A stretch of 64,000 nucleotides of DNA, from the NCBI RefSeq assembly GCF_007859955.1, contig NZ_SJPR01000002.1, forward strand, positions 606,353-670,352. The letters are read 5' to 3'. Shown here in pieces: positions 33,939 through 42,241 of this stretch (positions are counted from its first letter, which is position 1; every line of letters starts with the position of its first letter). Position numbers and translations under genes: made by a program. The DNA is from Botrimarina colliarenosi. GTDB lineage: Bacteria; Planctomycetota; Planctomycetia; Pirellulales; Lacipirellulaceae. The notes under the pieces are model-generated. The model ran no database searches and was not told where the DNA came from. It saw nothing but the letters and a program-made list of their open reading frames with translations.

Positions 33939-34577
33939 CTAGCAGTCGATCCCGCGGGCGCGGAGGTCGTACTCCAGCTTCGCGGTGTCGGTGAACAGCA
34001 CCGCGTCGATGCCGCAGGCGATCGCCCCATCGACGTTCTCTTGGCGGTCGTCGGCAAAGAAAATCTGATCGGCCGGGACGCCCGCCTTCGCGATCGCCGC
34101 CTCGTAGATCGGCGCCGCCGGCTTCATCGAGCCGACCTGGAAACTCCCAATCTGCACCTCGAACACGCTGTTAAGCGTCGGGAACCGCCCGTCGAGGAAC
34201 CACCGCCAGTGGGTCGCGCAGGTGTTCGACAACAGGCCGAGCCGATAGCCCGCCTCTTTGAGCCGCTCCAGCAGGTCGAGCGACGAGCCAATCGGGCCGA
34301 AGATGTCGCTCGAAGCCATCTCCAGTTTGTCCCGCTGCGGCCGGCGGCCGATCCGCTCGCAGAGCTCGTCGTAGTAGGCGTCCTCGGTGAGCTCGCCCGC
34401 CTCGAGCCGCCACTGGGCGTCCCCTTCGGTGGGAGAGCCGGTCGGCATGATCGCTTCACGCAGGACGTGGATCTCGACCCCCGCGACCTCCGCCATCTGT
34501 CGCAGCATGCGCGGGTGATCGAACTTCAGCAGGACCCGGCCGAGGTCGAAATACAAGAACTCGGGGGTTTTGGGCAT
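33939..34577 (-). CDS. HAD-superfamily hydrolase (subfamily IA, YihX-like)
   Basis: 212 residues from ATG 34577; the frame runs on to 34982 but that part covers the ilvD start region. Motif I is FLYFDLGRVLLKF: the usual DxGxV/T, with Asp nucleophile and Gly in place of the second Asp, as in other YihX-type proteins. Motif II is LGLLSNTC, motif III the Lys of SMKPAAPIYEAAI, and motif IV IFFADDRQENVDGA. It is a cytoplasmic phosphatase on a small sugar or nucleotide phosphate. Divergent from ilvD. Confidence 0.87.
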   Translation of the reverse strand: MPKTPEFLYFDLGRVLLKFDHPRMLRQMAEVAGVEIHVLREAIMPTGSPTEGDAQWRLEAGELTEDAYYDELCERIGRRPQRDKLEMASSDIFGPIGSSLDLLERLKEAGYRLGLLSNTCATHWRWFLDGRFPTLNSVFEVQIGSFQVGSMKPAAPIYEAAIAKAGVPADQIFFADDRQENVDGAIACGIDAVLFTDTAKLEYDLRARGIDC

Positions 34578-34600
34578 GCGAGAAAGAACGCGATGGATTC

Positions 34601-34684
34601 GGGGGGAGTGGGGTTTTCGGCCCCGATGACGGCATCCGTGCCGCCGTGATACAAGGCTGGTTATCGGCGTCAGCGACTCCCCCC
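34601..34684. repeat. diverged copy of the CCCCGAT(T/G)ACGGCATCC repeat
   Basis: Outer arms GGGGGGAGT (34601-34609) and ACTCCCCCC (34676-34684) enclose CCCCGATGACGGCATCC, which matches the core CCCCGATTACGGCATCC of the repeat at 20524-20606 with one change. The order of parts is the same in both. It lies in the divergent gap between the HAD gene and ilvD. Confidence 0.75.
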
Positions 34685-34826
34685 ACAACCCTCCGCCCCC
34701 GGCGCGGAGCCCCTGCGGCGCGAACCCGGGGGCGGTAAACTGCGTCGCCTGTTGCAAGGGCCGGGGCCGGGGACGGCCCGGCTCACGACCCCTTATTTCG
34801 CTGAAAACCGATAACCCTTTGCTCTC

Positions 34827-36527
34827 ATGCTCAACAAGTACTCGTCGCAGATCACCCAGCCCAAGTCGCAGGGCGCCAGCCAAGCCATGCTCTACGGCAC
34901 CGGCATGACCGACGAGCAGATGGGCCAGCCGCAAGTCGGCATCGCCAGCGTCTGGTACGAGGGGAACACCTGCAACATGCACCTGCTCGACCTCGCCGCG
35001 AAGGTCAAAGAAGGCATGGCGCCCGCCGGGCTGGTCGGCATGCGGTTCAACACCATCGGCGTCTCGGACGGCATCTCGATGGGCACCAGCGGCATGTCGT
35101 ACTCGCTCCAGTCGCGCGACATCATCGCCGACTCGATCGAGACCGTCATGCAGGCCCAGTGGTACGACGGCCTCGTGGCTCTACCCGGCTGCGACAAGAA
35201 CATGCCAGGCTGCCTCATGGCGATGGGCCGGCTCAACCGCCCGGCGATCATGATCTACGGCGGCACGATCAAACCCGGCTTTACCAAGAAGAAAGGCGAG
35301 CCGGGAGCGTCAGCGACCGGAGAAAAACGCGACATCGTTTCCGCCTTCCAGTGCTACGGCGAGTTCCTCGCCGGCACGATCAGCGAGGACGAGCGTCAAG
35401 AGATCGTCAAGAAGAGCTGCCCCGGCGCCGGCGCCTGTGGCGGCATGTACACGGCCAACACCATGGCGTCGGCCATTGAGGCGATGGGCATGACGCTGCC
35501 CTACAGCAGCAGCATCCCGGCCGAGGACCCCGCCAAGCTCGAAGAGTGCCGCAGCGCCGGCAAGGCGATCCGCCTACTGCTCGAAAAGGACATCAAGCCG
35601 CGCGACATCATGACGCGTCAAGCGTTCGAGAACGCGATGGCCCTCATCATGGCGGTCGGCGGCTCGACCAACGCGGTGCTCCACCTGCTGGCGATGGCCC
35701 GGGCGGTCGATGTCGAGCTAACAATCGACGACTTCCAAAAAACCAGCGACCGCGTCCCCTACCTGGCCGACCTCAAGCCGTCCGGCAAGTACGTCCAAGA
35801 GGATCTGCACAAGGTGGGTGGCACGCCGGCCGTTATGAAGATGCTGCTCGAAGAGGGCCTCATCGAGGGGGACTGCCTCACCGTTACCGGCAAAACGCTC
35901 GCCGAGAACCTCGCCGAGCTGCCCGGCCTCTCCGCGGGCCAGGACATCGTCCACCCGGTCAGCAAGCCGCTCAAGGCGACCGGCCACCTTCGCATCATGC
36001 GTGGCAATTTCTGCCCCGACGGCGCCGTCGCGAAGATCACCGGCAAAGAGGGCCTCGTCTTCAGCGGCACGGCCAACTGCTTCGACAGCGAAGAGGACAT
36101 GCTGCACGCCCTCGAAGAGAAGAAAATCAAAAAGGGTGACGTCGTCATCATCCGCTACGAAGGCCCGCAGGGGGGCCCCGGCATGCCGGAGATGCTCACC
36201 CCGACCAGCGCGATCATGGGCGCCGGCCTCGGCAAGGACGTGGCCCTGATCACCGACGGCCGCTTCAGCGGCGGCTCGCACGGTTTCATCGTCGGCCACG
36301 TCTGCCCCGAAGCCCAGGTCGGCGGTCCGATCGCCCTGGTCCAAAACGGCGACAAGATCACGCTCGACGCCGAAGCGAACCTCATCACGGTCGACGTGAC
36401 CGACGAAGAGTTCGCCAAACGCAAGAAGGCCTGGACCGCCCCCGCGTACAAGGCGACGCGCGGGACGCTCTACAAGTACATCAAGAATGTGAAGAGCGCG
36501 TCGGAAGGGTGCGTGACGGATGAATGA
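34827..36527 (+). CDS. ilvD: dihydroxy-acid dehydratase
   Basis: 566 residues, standard length. The Fe-S ligands are in [11 protein letters not shown] and [20 protein letters not shown]. The C-terminal catalytic Ser region is [20 protein letters not shown]. It makes the 2-keto acids for valine, isoleucine and coenzyme A precursors. No other ilv gene is near. The gap upstream (34578-34826) holds a palindromic repeat. The start is ATG 34827 ([16 protein letters not shown]); no clear ribosome binding site precedes it. The gap 36528-36803 after it holds nothing I recognise. Confidence 0.97.
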   Translation: MLNKYSSQITQPKSQGASQAMLYGTGMTDEQMGQPQVGIASVWYEGNTCNMHLLDLAAKVKEGMAPAGLVGMRFNTIGVSDGISMGTSGMSYSLQSRDIIADSIETVMQAQWYDGLVALPGCDKNMPGCLMAMGRLNRPAIMIYGGTIKPGFTKKKGEPGASATGEKRDIVSAFQCYGEFLAGTISEDERQEIVKKSCPGAGACGGMYTANTMASAIEAMGMTLPYSSSIPAEDPAKLEECRSAGKAIRLLLEKDIKPRDIMTRQAFENAMALIMAVGGSTNAVLHLLAMARAVDVELTIDDFQKTSDRVPYLADLKPSGKYVQEDLHKVGGTPAVMKMLLEEGLIEGDCLTVTGKTLAENLAELPGLSAGQDIVHPVSKPLKATGHLRIMRGNFCPDGAVAKITGKEGLVFSGTANCFDSEEDMLHALEEKKIKKGDVVIIRYEGPQGGPGMPEMLTPTSAIMGAGLGKDVALITDGRFSGGSHGFIVGHVCPEAQVGGPIALVQNGDKITLDAEANLITVDVTDEEFAKRKKAWTAPAYKATRGTLYKYIKNVKSASEGCVTDE

Positions 36528-36803
36528 CGAAAAAAACCACGCTAAGAGGCATGCGTGGCAAGGAAGAAATAGCCACTCATTCTCCCGAATTGAGCGAATG
36601 GTCGCGAATCAATTTCGTATGCGACGCCGCTGACTCTTAGCGAGAACGCCACAGCGAGGTTTACAACGTCCGGACGATTGTCGTGGTGAGTACTTAGGCA
36701 TCGTAGCGTCGAACGCCGCTTGATGACAGCGACCAGATTGCCGTGGGAAACTGCAACTCCGCGCCGCGCTCAAAAAATCAGCACGGTCGATTCCCTACTG
36801 CCA

Positions 36804-37682
36804 CTACGACAACTCTCGACCCCACGCGAGACCTAACGAAAATACGACGAGCCCCACCAGGACCGCAGATGACGGCTCTGGGACCCCTAACAGAAGTCGC
36901 CCGCCGATTACGCTTTTCGGCAACGTCGCCACCAGGTTTCCGTCTCCTCGCCCCACGACGAAACTCTGCGCCCTCGAATTGGGTGCAACCTGCAATTCCG
37001 CCAATCCTCCGCCATAGAACACTAATATATTGGCGACGATGGTTCGTCCATCGACTCCGAATCGATTCCCGTACTGTTGAATCGTGTCATCATCGATGAC
37101 TAGTTCCGTACCGAGGATTGTATCCGTGTCACCGGGCACGACATATCCGGGCTGCCAGAGAGAGATTCCGCTATCAGTAAAAATGAGCGGGTACCGCACC
37201 CTCGCTTTCGGATGCAGCCAAGTGTTGGGGTCTGTTGTTATATTTCCAAAGTTGTCCGCTACAATAAGGGGCGGCCAATTGTTGTAGACGTCGAAACGTA
37301 TATCGCCAAGCGATTCCAGATCAAATCTAGCGCTATGCAAGCCTCCGCTGTAGTCAGATCCTCCGTACTCAAACGTGTTGTTTAGTACTTCTACAAACAC
37401 CTGTAAATTGTAAGTTCCGCGGCTGAGAGTCTGGTAGCTGCTCGGATCCACCCCCTCAAGTGCTATCGAGTACTCCAACTCCGCCATCGACTGAACTGAA
37501 GTCACCGGCGGTTCTGACACGACCTCGGAGAGACCGATAGAATCAGCAGCTAATTCATTTTTCCCTATTTCGCTCTGGGAAACTGACGCAGACCTGCTCA
37601 CATCGCCTCGGCAGTAAGCGGGTAATGCGACCAAAGCTACAATCGAGATTAGGGACAGCAGGCCCCAGTTTTTTTCGTTCAT
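36804..37682 (-). CDS. secreted PEP-CTERM anchored protein
   Basis: 292 residues. An N-terminal signal (LLSLISIVALVALPAYCRGD) and a C-terminal PEP-CTERM tail: VPEPSSAVLVGLVVFSLGLA then WGRELS, that is Pro-Glu-Pro, a hydrophobic helix and a basic end. Such proteins are processed by exosortase/archaeosortase-type enzymes and end up in the envelope or matrix. The middle is beta-rich and acidic. The gene and its surroundings are visibly AT-richer than the rest of the window. No exosortase is in view. Confidence 0.85.
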   Translation of the reverse strand: MNEKNWGLLSLISIVALVALPAYCRGDVSRSASVSQSEIGKNELAADSIGLSEVVSEPPVTSVQSMAELEYSIALEGVDPSSYQTLSRGTYNLQVFVEVLNNTFEYGGSDYSGGLHSARFDLESLGDIRFDVYNNWPPLIVADNFGNITTDPNTWLHPKARVRYPLIFTDSGISLWQPGYVVPGDTDTILGTELVIDDDTIQQYGNRFGVDGRTIVANILVFYGGGLAELQVAPNSRAQSFVVGRGDGNLVATLPKSVIGGRLLLGVPEPSSAVLVGLVVFSLGLAWGRELS

Positions 37683-38443
37683 AGATTCTTACGTCGACGC
37701 GTATGGAGGGATGAGAGTTGCTGAGATGGAAGCCTAGGAAACTCGTAAACGAGAATAAATCGTCGGTGACTGAGAGGCTCAACTCACGCAGTTTAGATCG
37801 TCTTCCATCGGGCAGTCTACTGGGTAGCCCGAGCCTCCACGCCAACCCGCCGGTGTCCCCGTGAGTCGTGAGCGAGACGGCCACCCAGGCGTTGGGCCTC
37901 TTCGAACGATTGTCGGGGGGCGTAGCACAGGTGGCATCGACGCGTTGATCGCCTCTTGCCGCTTCGCGACCCCGACGATCGTTCGTGCCGGCTTTTCAAC
38001 AAGGCGACATCCCCCCTCACGACAGTCGGGGCCACCCGTATCAAGCCCCGGAGGGGCGGCAGCGCGTAGCCAGGGGCGCCAAGCCCCTGGAACGGATTGC
38101 CCTTCAACGAAAAGCCCCGGAGGGGCGACAGCAAACCCGCCAACACGGGCCGCTGTCGCCCCTCCGGGGCTTCGTTCTTGGCTTGTTCCTATCCCAGGGG
38201 CTCGCGCCCCTGGCTACGCGCCGCCGCCCCTAGCGGGGCTTTTTCGTTCCGGGTGGCTCAGCCGCTAACGACAACCGCTATCCGCGATCATCCGCGTCCT
38301 GTTCTTCGCCCCGCCGATTCGTTCGTGGACAACGTGGCGGCCTCGTGAGCCGCTCGGTCGCTCCCTGACGGTCGCGGTTCGGTTAGGCGGGCGCGCGGTT
38401 CGGCTGCTTTTCTCGGCGGGCCCGGCGGGTATCCTTTACGGGG
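37683..38443. other. repeat-rich intergenic region
   Basis: 761 bp between the divergent PEP-CTERM and DNA methyltransferase genes. The first 350 bp are AT-richer and hold no supported gene; the rest is dominated by the palindromic array at 38043-38243. Short frames here appear to be repeat DNA. Confidence 0.6.
38043..38243. repeat. symmetrical array of AGCCCCGGAGGGGC repeats
   Basis: Two forward copies (38043 and 38111, AAGCCCCGGAGGGGCGRCAG) and two inverted copies (38152-38172, and a variant at 38223-38244) are spaced about 70 bp within each pair. Between them lie GTAGCCAGGGGCGCC (38067 on) and its inverted form CAGGGGCTCGCGCCCCTGGC near 38195-38214. The whole block is one large nested palindrome. 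Confidence 0.85.
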
Positions 38444-39835
38444 ATGGACCCGCAACACCCCCTGTTTGACGCCTCGCCCGCTCCGCCCGCAGTTGCGGGG
38501 CGGACCGCCGCGGAGTTTTTTGCCGGGGTGGGGCTCGCGCGGATGGGGCTCGAGCGGGCTGGCTGGGAGGTTGTCTTCGCCAACGACATCGAGCCCGCCA
38601 AGCAGCGGATGCACGACGGCCACTTCGGGCCCTCGCCCCACTACCACGTCGGCGACATCCACGACCTGGCCCGCGACCCGGCGCAGGTCCCCCCTGCCCT
38701 GCTGGCGCACGCCTCGTTCCCCTGCACCGACCTGTCGCTCGCCGGGTCGCGGAAGGGGCTCAACGAGGGGCAGTCGTCCGCGTTCTGGGGTTGGATCGAA
38801 CTCATCAAAGCGATGGCCGCCCCGCAGCGGCCCAAGCTGCTCTTGATCGAGAACGTCACCGGCCTGCTCTCATCGAACAACGGCGCCGACTTCCGGGCCC
38901 TGGTGGCCGCGATCAACGACCTCGGCTACGCGGCCGACGTGATGATGGTCGACGCCGCCCACTTCACCCCGCAGAGCCGCCCACGGCTGTTCGTGGTCGG
39001 CGTGGCGGAAGCGTTGCAGTGCGTCACCAAGAACGCCGCTTTCCTTAAAAACTCCCCTCCCCCTGGTGGGGAGGGGCTGGGGGAGGGGGGCGCAGCGGGT
39101 ACACGCTTAAATGCGAATAAAGCCGGCGCACGCTCAATAGAAAAAGAAAGCCTCTACCCGGGTTCCTCACCCCTCCCCGACCCTCCCCATCGAGGGGAGG
39201 GGGACTCGACGTCATCCGTCTTGGGGCGGCTAGGCGTTGACGAGCTTCAGGCGTCTACCGTCCGCCCCGCGAAACTCGTCGAGGCGATCCGGGCGAACAG
39301 CGACCTTCACTGGGACCTCTGGGACCTCCCCGAGCCGCCGCCGTACGGCGTGGTGCAGCTCGAAGAGGTCGTTGACCGCCTGCCGGGCGACTCGCCCCAG
39401 TGGTGGAGCACCGAGCGGGCCGACTACCTGCTGAACCAGATGAGCGACCGCCACCGCCAGACGGCCGACCAGATGATCGCCGGCAAGCGGCTGTCGTACG
39501 GCGCCGTCTTCCGCCGGGTGCGGAAGGGGCGTTCGATGGCCGAGCTCCGCACCGACGGCCTCGCCGGTTGCCTGCGGACGCCCAAGGGGGGCAGCGGCCG
39601 GCAGATCCTCTTCGAGGCGGGCCGCGGCGCGTACCGTGTCCGGCTGATGAACCCCGACGAGTGCGCCCGCCTGATGGGCGCCGACGGCTACCGGGTTAAC
39701 GCATCGCTCAACCAAGCGCTGTTCGGCTTCGGCGACGCGGTTTGTGTCGATGCGGTGGCGTGGGTCGCCCAGCACCGGCTGAACCCCGTGGCGGCGTGGC
39801 TGGCGCAAGACGCCGCCGCGCCGAGCTTGCCGTAG
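38444..39835 (+). CDS. DNA (cytosine-5-)-methyltransferase, orphan, with repeat-derived insertion
   Basis: 463 residues. Motif I is AAEFFAGVGLARMGLERAGW; motif IV is ASFPCTDLSLAGSRKGL with the catalytic Cys after Pro; motif VI is LLIENVTGLL; motif VIII is QSRPRLFVVGV; the last motifs are RLMNPDECARLMGADGY and LNQALFGFGDAVCVDAV. Between motif VIII and the target-recognition region about 52 residues (203-254) come from inserted repeat DNA and keep the frame. No restriction enzyme gene is adjacent, so it may be a solitary methylase. Target sequence unknown. Confidence 0.9.
   Translation: MDPQHPLFDASPAPPAVAGRTAAEFFAGVGLARMGLERAGWEVVFANDIEPAKQRMHDGHFGPSPHYHVGDIHDLARDPAQVPPALLAHASFPCTDLSLAGSRKGLNEGQSSAFWGWIELIKAMAAPQRPKLLLIENVTGLLSSNNGADFRALVAAINDLGYAADVMMVDAAHFTPQSRPRLFVVGVAEALQCVTKNAAFLKNSPPPGGEGLGEGGAAGTRLNANKAGARSIEKESLYPGSSPLPDPPHRGEGDSTSSVLGRLGVDELQASTVRPAKLVEAIRANSDLHWDLWDLPEPPPYGVVQLEEVVDRLPGDSPQWWSTERADYLLNQMSDRHRQTADQMIAGKRLSYGAVFRRVRKGRSMAELRTDGLAGCLRTPKGGSGRQILFEAGRGAYRVRLMNPDECARLMGADGYRVNASLNQALFGFGDAVCVDAVAWVAQHRLNPVAAWLAQDAAAPSLP
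39050..39203. repeat. palindromic repeat DNA inside the methyltransferase gene
   Basis: Two hairpins bracket the insert: ACTCCCCTCCCCCTGGTGGG and onward at 39050-39090, and a similar one at 39166-39203 ending GAGGGGAGGGGGA. Between them is AT-richer DNA (39091-39165). The insert is translated as a Pro/Gly-rich linker including PPPGGEGLGEGG and PLPDPPHRGEG. Frame is kept on both sides. Confidence 0.88.
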
Positions 39836-39882
39836 CGCGGTCTAATCGCCCCGCCCCCCTATCGGCCCGACCGCCTAGCGTC

Positions 39883-40206
39883 CTACCCACACATCCGCCG
39901 GTAGCCGGAATCGAGCTCGATCCGCCCGTCGCCGTGGCAGTAAAGGATCTGTAGGCTGCCGAGTTCTTCGAGCCGCCGCTCCACCAGCCCAAGCGCCTCA
40001 TCGAGTTCCTCGGCGAGCTGCCCCACCGTCAGATCGACGCCGAGCCGGTCACAGGCGCGGACGTGGGCGAGGATGTCGTCGTAAAGCGACCGCCAGCGCT
40101 GCCACACCCGCACGCCGGGCGCGCCGTACTGGAGGTCGCAGCCGCTCACCGGGGGGATGGGGCGGGCATAGGGAAGCGATTGACCGGAATCGGATAGGCC
40201 TGGCAC
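39883..40206 (-). CDS. small protein with possible winged-helix fold, function unknown
   Basis: 107 residues from GTG 40206, preceded by AGGAG seven bases upstream, which decides the start; the frame continues to 40353 but that part looks non-coding. The C-terminal half (LTVGQLAEELDEALGLVERR then LEELGSLQILYCHGDGRIEL) fits a small helix-turn-helix/winged-helix domain. The N-terminus is Pro/Ser-rich. It lies after the DNA methyltransferase gene, convergent with it. No function is known to me. Confidence 0.6.
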   Translation of the reverse strand: MPGLSDSGQSLPYARPIPPVSGCDLQYGAPGVRVWQRWRSLYDDILAHVRACDRLGVDLTVGQLAEELDEALGLVERRLEELGSLQILYCHGDGRIELDSGYRRMCG

Positions 40207-40429
40207 GGCACGGCTCCTGTTACGTCGTTCTCGGCACTGGAAAACCCACAACGGGTCGGCCCGGCTACCGTCTGCCGCGTCTCGCTGGGGTCGCTTCCGG
40301 TCAAAAGGCGAATCCACGAGACGGGAGGAAGTGTACAGGTGGCCACTTGCCATTGCAAGTAAGAAAACGCTCGGCCCGAAACCGCCGCCGACGACGAAGG
40401 CCCTCCAACCCGCAAACGCGCACGTGTCG

Positions 40430-40586
40430 GGGAGCCCTAAGCGTCAGCCAAGAGGTGGGCTACTGCCTTGTCAAAGCTAGAAACGAGGGGTTGGCGCTAT
40501 GAGCCGTTTTGGCGCTAGCCACGGTTCTTAGTGATTCAACCGGGGCTAGCGCCCAATCGGCTCATCCTAGAATTCAGCTTGACAAG
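40430..40586. repeat. nested palindromes upstream of the small gene
   Basis: A single arm GGGAGCCCTAAGCGTCAGC (40430-40448) of the 33826 repeat family is followed by a nested palindrome: outer CTTGTCAA (40468-40475) with TTGACAAG (40579-40586), inner 40499-40520 with 40544-40565 (ATGAGCCG...GGCGCTAGCC and its complement, near perfect). It ends 4 bp before the aminotransferase stop codon. Confidence 0.8.
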
Positions 40587-40589
40587 TCA

Positions 40590-41876
40590 CTAGGTCGCTG
40601 CGGCTGTCGTTTCGAGGGTCCCTGCCCTGTCCGCCACGGTACAAGAATCGTTGAGTACGCCACGGTCGTTGGTGCACTCCGGGTCGAACGACCGGATCGC
40701 TTCCCCAAGCCGAACGAGGTCTTCCTTGCGGGCCCGGAAGTGCACCGGCAGGTAGAGAGAACGGGGGAGCGTTCCGGTGGCGGTGGTCGCCTCGAACTCG
40801 AGTCGGTCGGCGGGCGGCGGGATGACGACAAACGCCTTGTGCCCGAGGGTCGAATCGAATCCCTGCCGGTGCAGATGCCGGCGCAGACCGACCGGGTCGT
40901 CGCAGTAAATCGGGAACTGCCAGTAACCGTGATCGGCGATGGCTCTCCCGGGACGGCACACCTCGGGAATCTCGCCGAGCAAGGCCTCGGCGGCGTCTAA
41001 ACGCTGCTTCACGAGGCTGGGGTCATAGGTCTTGAGTCGGTGCAGGAGCAACGACAACAACGTCCGGCTCGGCTGCTTCCGGAGCTTCTTGAACTGATAG
41101 GCCTTGCTCCCTCGGAAGTTCCTTAACGGCGCGTTGACGAACTCTTCCAGCCCCAACCTCCGGGCGGCGCCGACGATGATCGAGTACGGCAGTTCTTGGG
41201 TAACAAAGATCAACTCCGAGAACAGCAACAAGCGTTGGATGATTTCGAAGCGGCTCTGCACCGGGAGCTGCGACTGCAGCGACCGCGCCTTCTCGAGCAT
41301 GTCCTTGTCGCGGTAGCGGACGATCCCGCCCATCGTCGCCGAGCACGTCTTGAGGGGGCCGAAGCTGAACATCGTGACGTCGCACCGGGGGTCGCCCCGC
41401 CAGTCGTCGGCCCGGTAGGCCTGAGCGCAGTCTTCAAACAACACGAGCCCGTGCTTGTCCGCCAGCCGGCGCAGCTCGTCGAGCGGCTGTCGCGTTCCCA
41501 ACAGGTGGGCGTGGACGATCGCTTTGGTGTTCGGCGTGATGGCCCGTTCGAGCAGGTCGGGGCGCATCGTGAGCTTGTCAAGGTCCAGGTCGATCGGCAG
41601 AGGCGTCAGCCCGTGCGATTCGACGATATCGGCCATCGGGCCGATATTCATGCAAGACATCAGCACCTCGCTCCCGGCCGGGAACGAGTAAGCCTCCAGA
41701 GCGGTGTCAAAACCGCTCCGCAGGGACAGGCAGGCCAGGCTGTCGTCCTCGGACGACCAGAGCTGCTCGACTTTCAGTTGAGCGGTTAGGCGGTCATCGC
41801 CCCGGAACGAATACGCCGTCCTAAACCCGTAGAGCAGGTCGCGCCAGCCGATATCGAAACGTATGCGTGGGATCAT
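40590..41876 (-). CDS. DegT/DnrJ/EryC1-family PLP-dependent sugar aminotransferase
   Basis: 428 residues. PLP-binding elements: FEDCAQAYRADDW with the Asp, and FSFGPLKTCSATMGGIVRYR with the Lys that forms the Schiff base. The early segment LSLRSGFDTALEAYSFPAGS is the family's phosphate-binding loop. It probably transaminates a nucleotide keto-sugar, for polysaccharide or antibiotic-like sugars, but no sugar gene is next to it. The ending beyond the enzyme fold is unusual (about 30 residues, GVLNDSCTVADRAGTLETTA). Confidence 0.88.
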   Translation of the reverse strand: MIPRIRFDIGWRDLLYGFRTAYSFRGDDRLTAQLKVEQLWSSEDDSLACLSLRSGFDTALEAYSFPAGSEVLMSCMNIGPMADIVESHGLTPLPIDLDLDKLTMRPDLLERAITPNTKAIVHAHLLGTRQPLDELRRLADKHGLVLFEDCAQAYRADDWRGDPRCDVTMFSFGPLKTCSATMGGIVRYRDKDMLEKARSLQSQLPVQSRFEIIQRLLLFSELIFVTQELPYSIIVGAARRLGLEEFVNAPLRNFRGSKAYQFKKLRKQPSRTLLSLLLHRLKTYDPSLVKQRLDAAEALLGEIPEVCRPGRAIADHGYWQFPIYCDDPVGLRRHLHRQGFDSTLGHKAFVVIPPPADRLEFEATTATGTLPRSLYLPVHFRARKEDLVRLGEAIRSFDPECTNDRGVLNDSCTVADRAGTLETTAAAT

Positions 41877-42241
41877 TCCCCGAACTCCCGCGGATGGATA
41901 GTGAAATCCCTTGGATGCCTGCCTCCTCGCCCGTCACAGTGGACCGGATAATAACTTGCCGGACCCCCATGTCCAGCAAATCGGGAGAAACATCCGGAGA
42001 GAGTAGCCGGGCGGCGTCTAACGGGGACGCGTCGGCCCTCTGAAATGGTTCGAATTGGCGGGATGAACTCGGCAAGAACCTGGCGCCCGCGACGAACGAA
42101 GCCGACTGCGACCCGCAAACTTCACGACGAGGGTCGAGGAAGCAAGGGTCCGGGAGCCCACAGCGTCAACGCCGGGAGTGAGCCCTGGTACCCGCTTCGA
42201 CTCCCGGCGCTGACGCTTAGGGCTCCCGGACGTACGAATGG
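41877..42241. other. intergenic region with one palindromic repeat
   Basis: 365 bp between two minus-strand genes. No supported gene. It contains the 42152-42227 inverted repeat and otherwise plain sequence. Confidence 0.5.
42152..42227. repeat. inverted repeat, second copy of the GGGAGCCC family
   Basis: Arms 42152-42179 and 42200-42227, 28 bp each, match with three differences. The right arm is identical to the right arm at 33873-33900. It lies 14 bp from the stop codon of the molybdoenzyme gene and so may shape its transcript end. Confidence 0.88.

Noticed and set aside
37555..37884. 109-residue minus-strand frame before the PEP-CTERM gene
   Set aside because: No domain; it overlaps the start of the PEP-CTERM gene in another frame.
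42040..42070. GGTTCGAATT string resembling a tRNA T-arm
   Set aside because: No acceptor stem, anticodon arm or CCA-compatible end can be folded around it.
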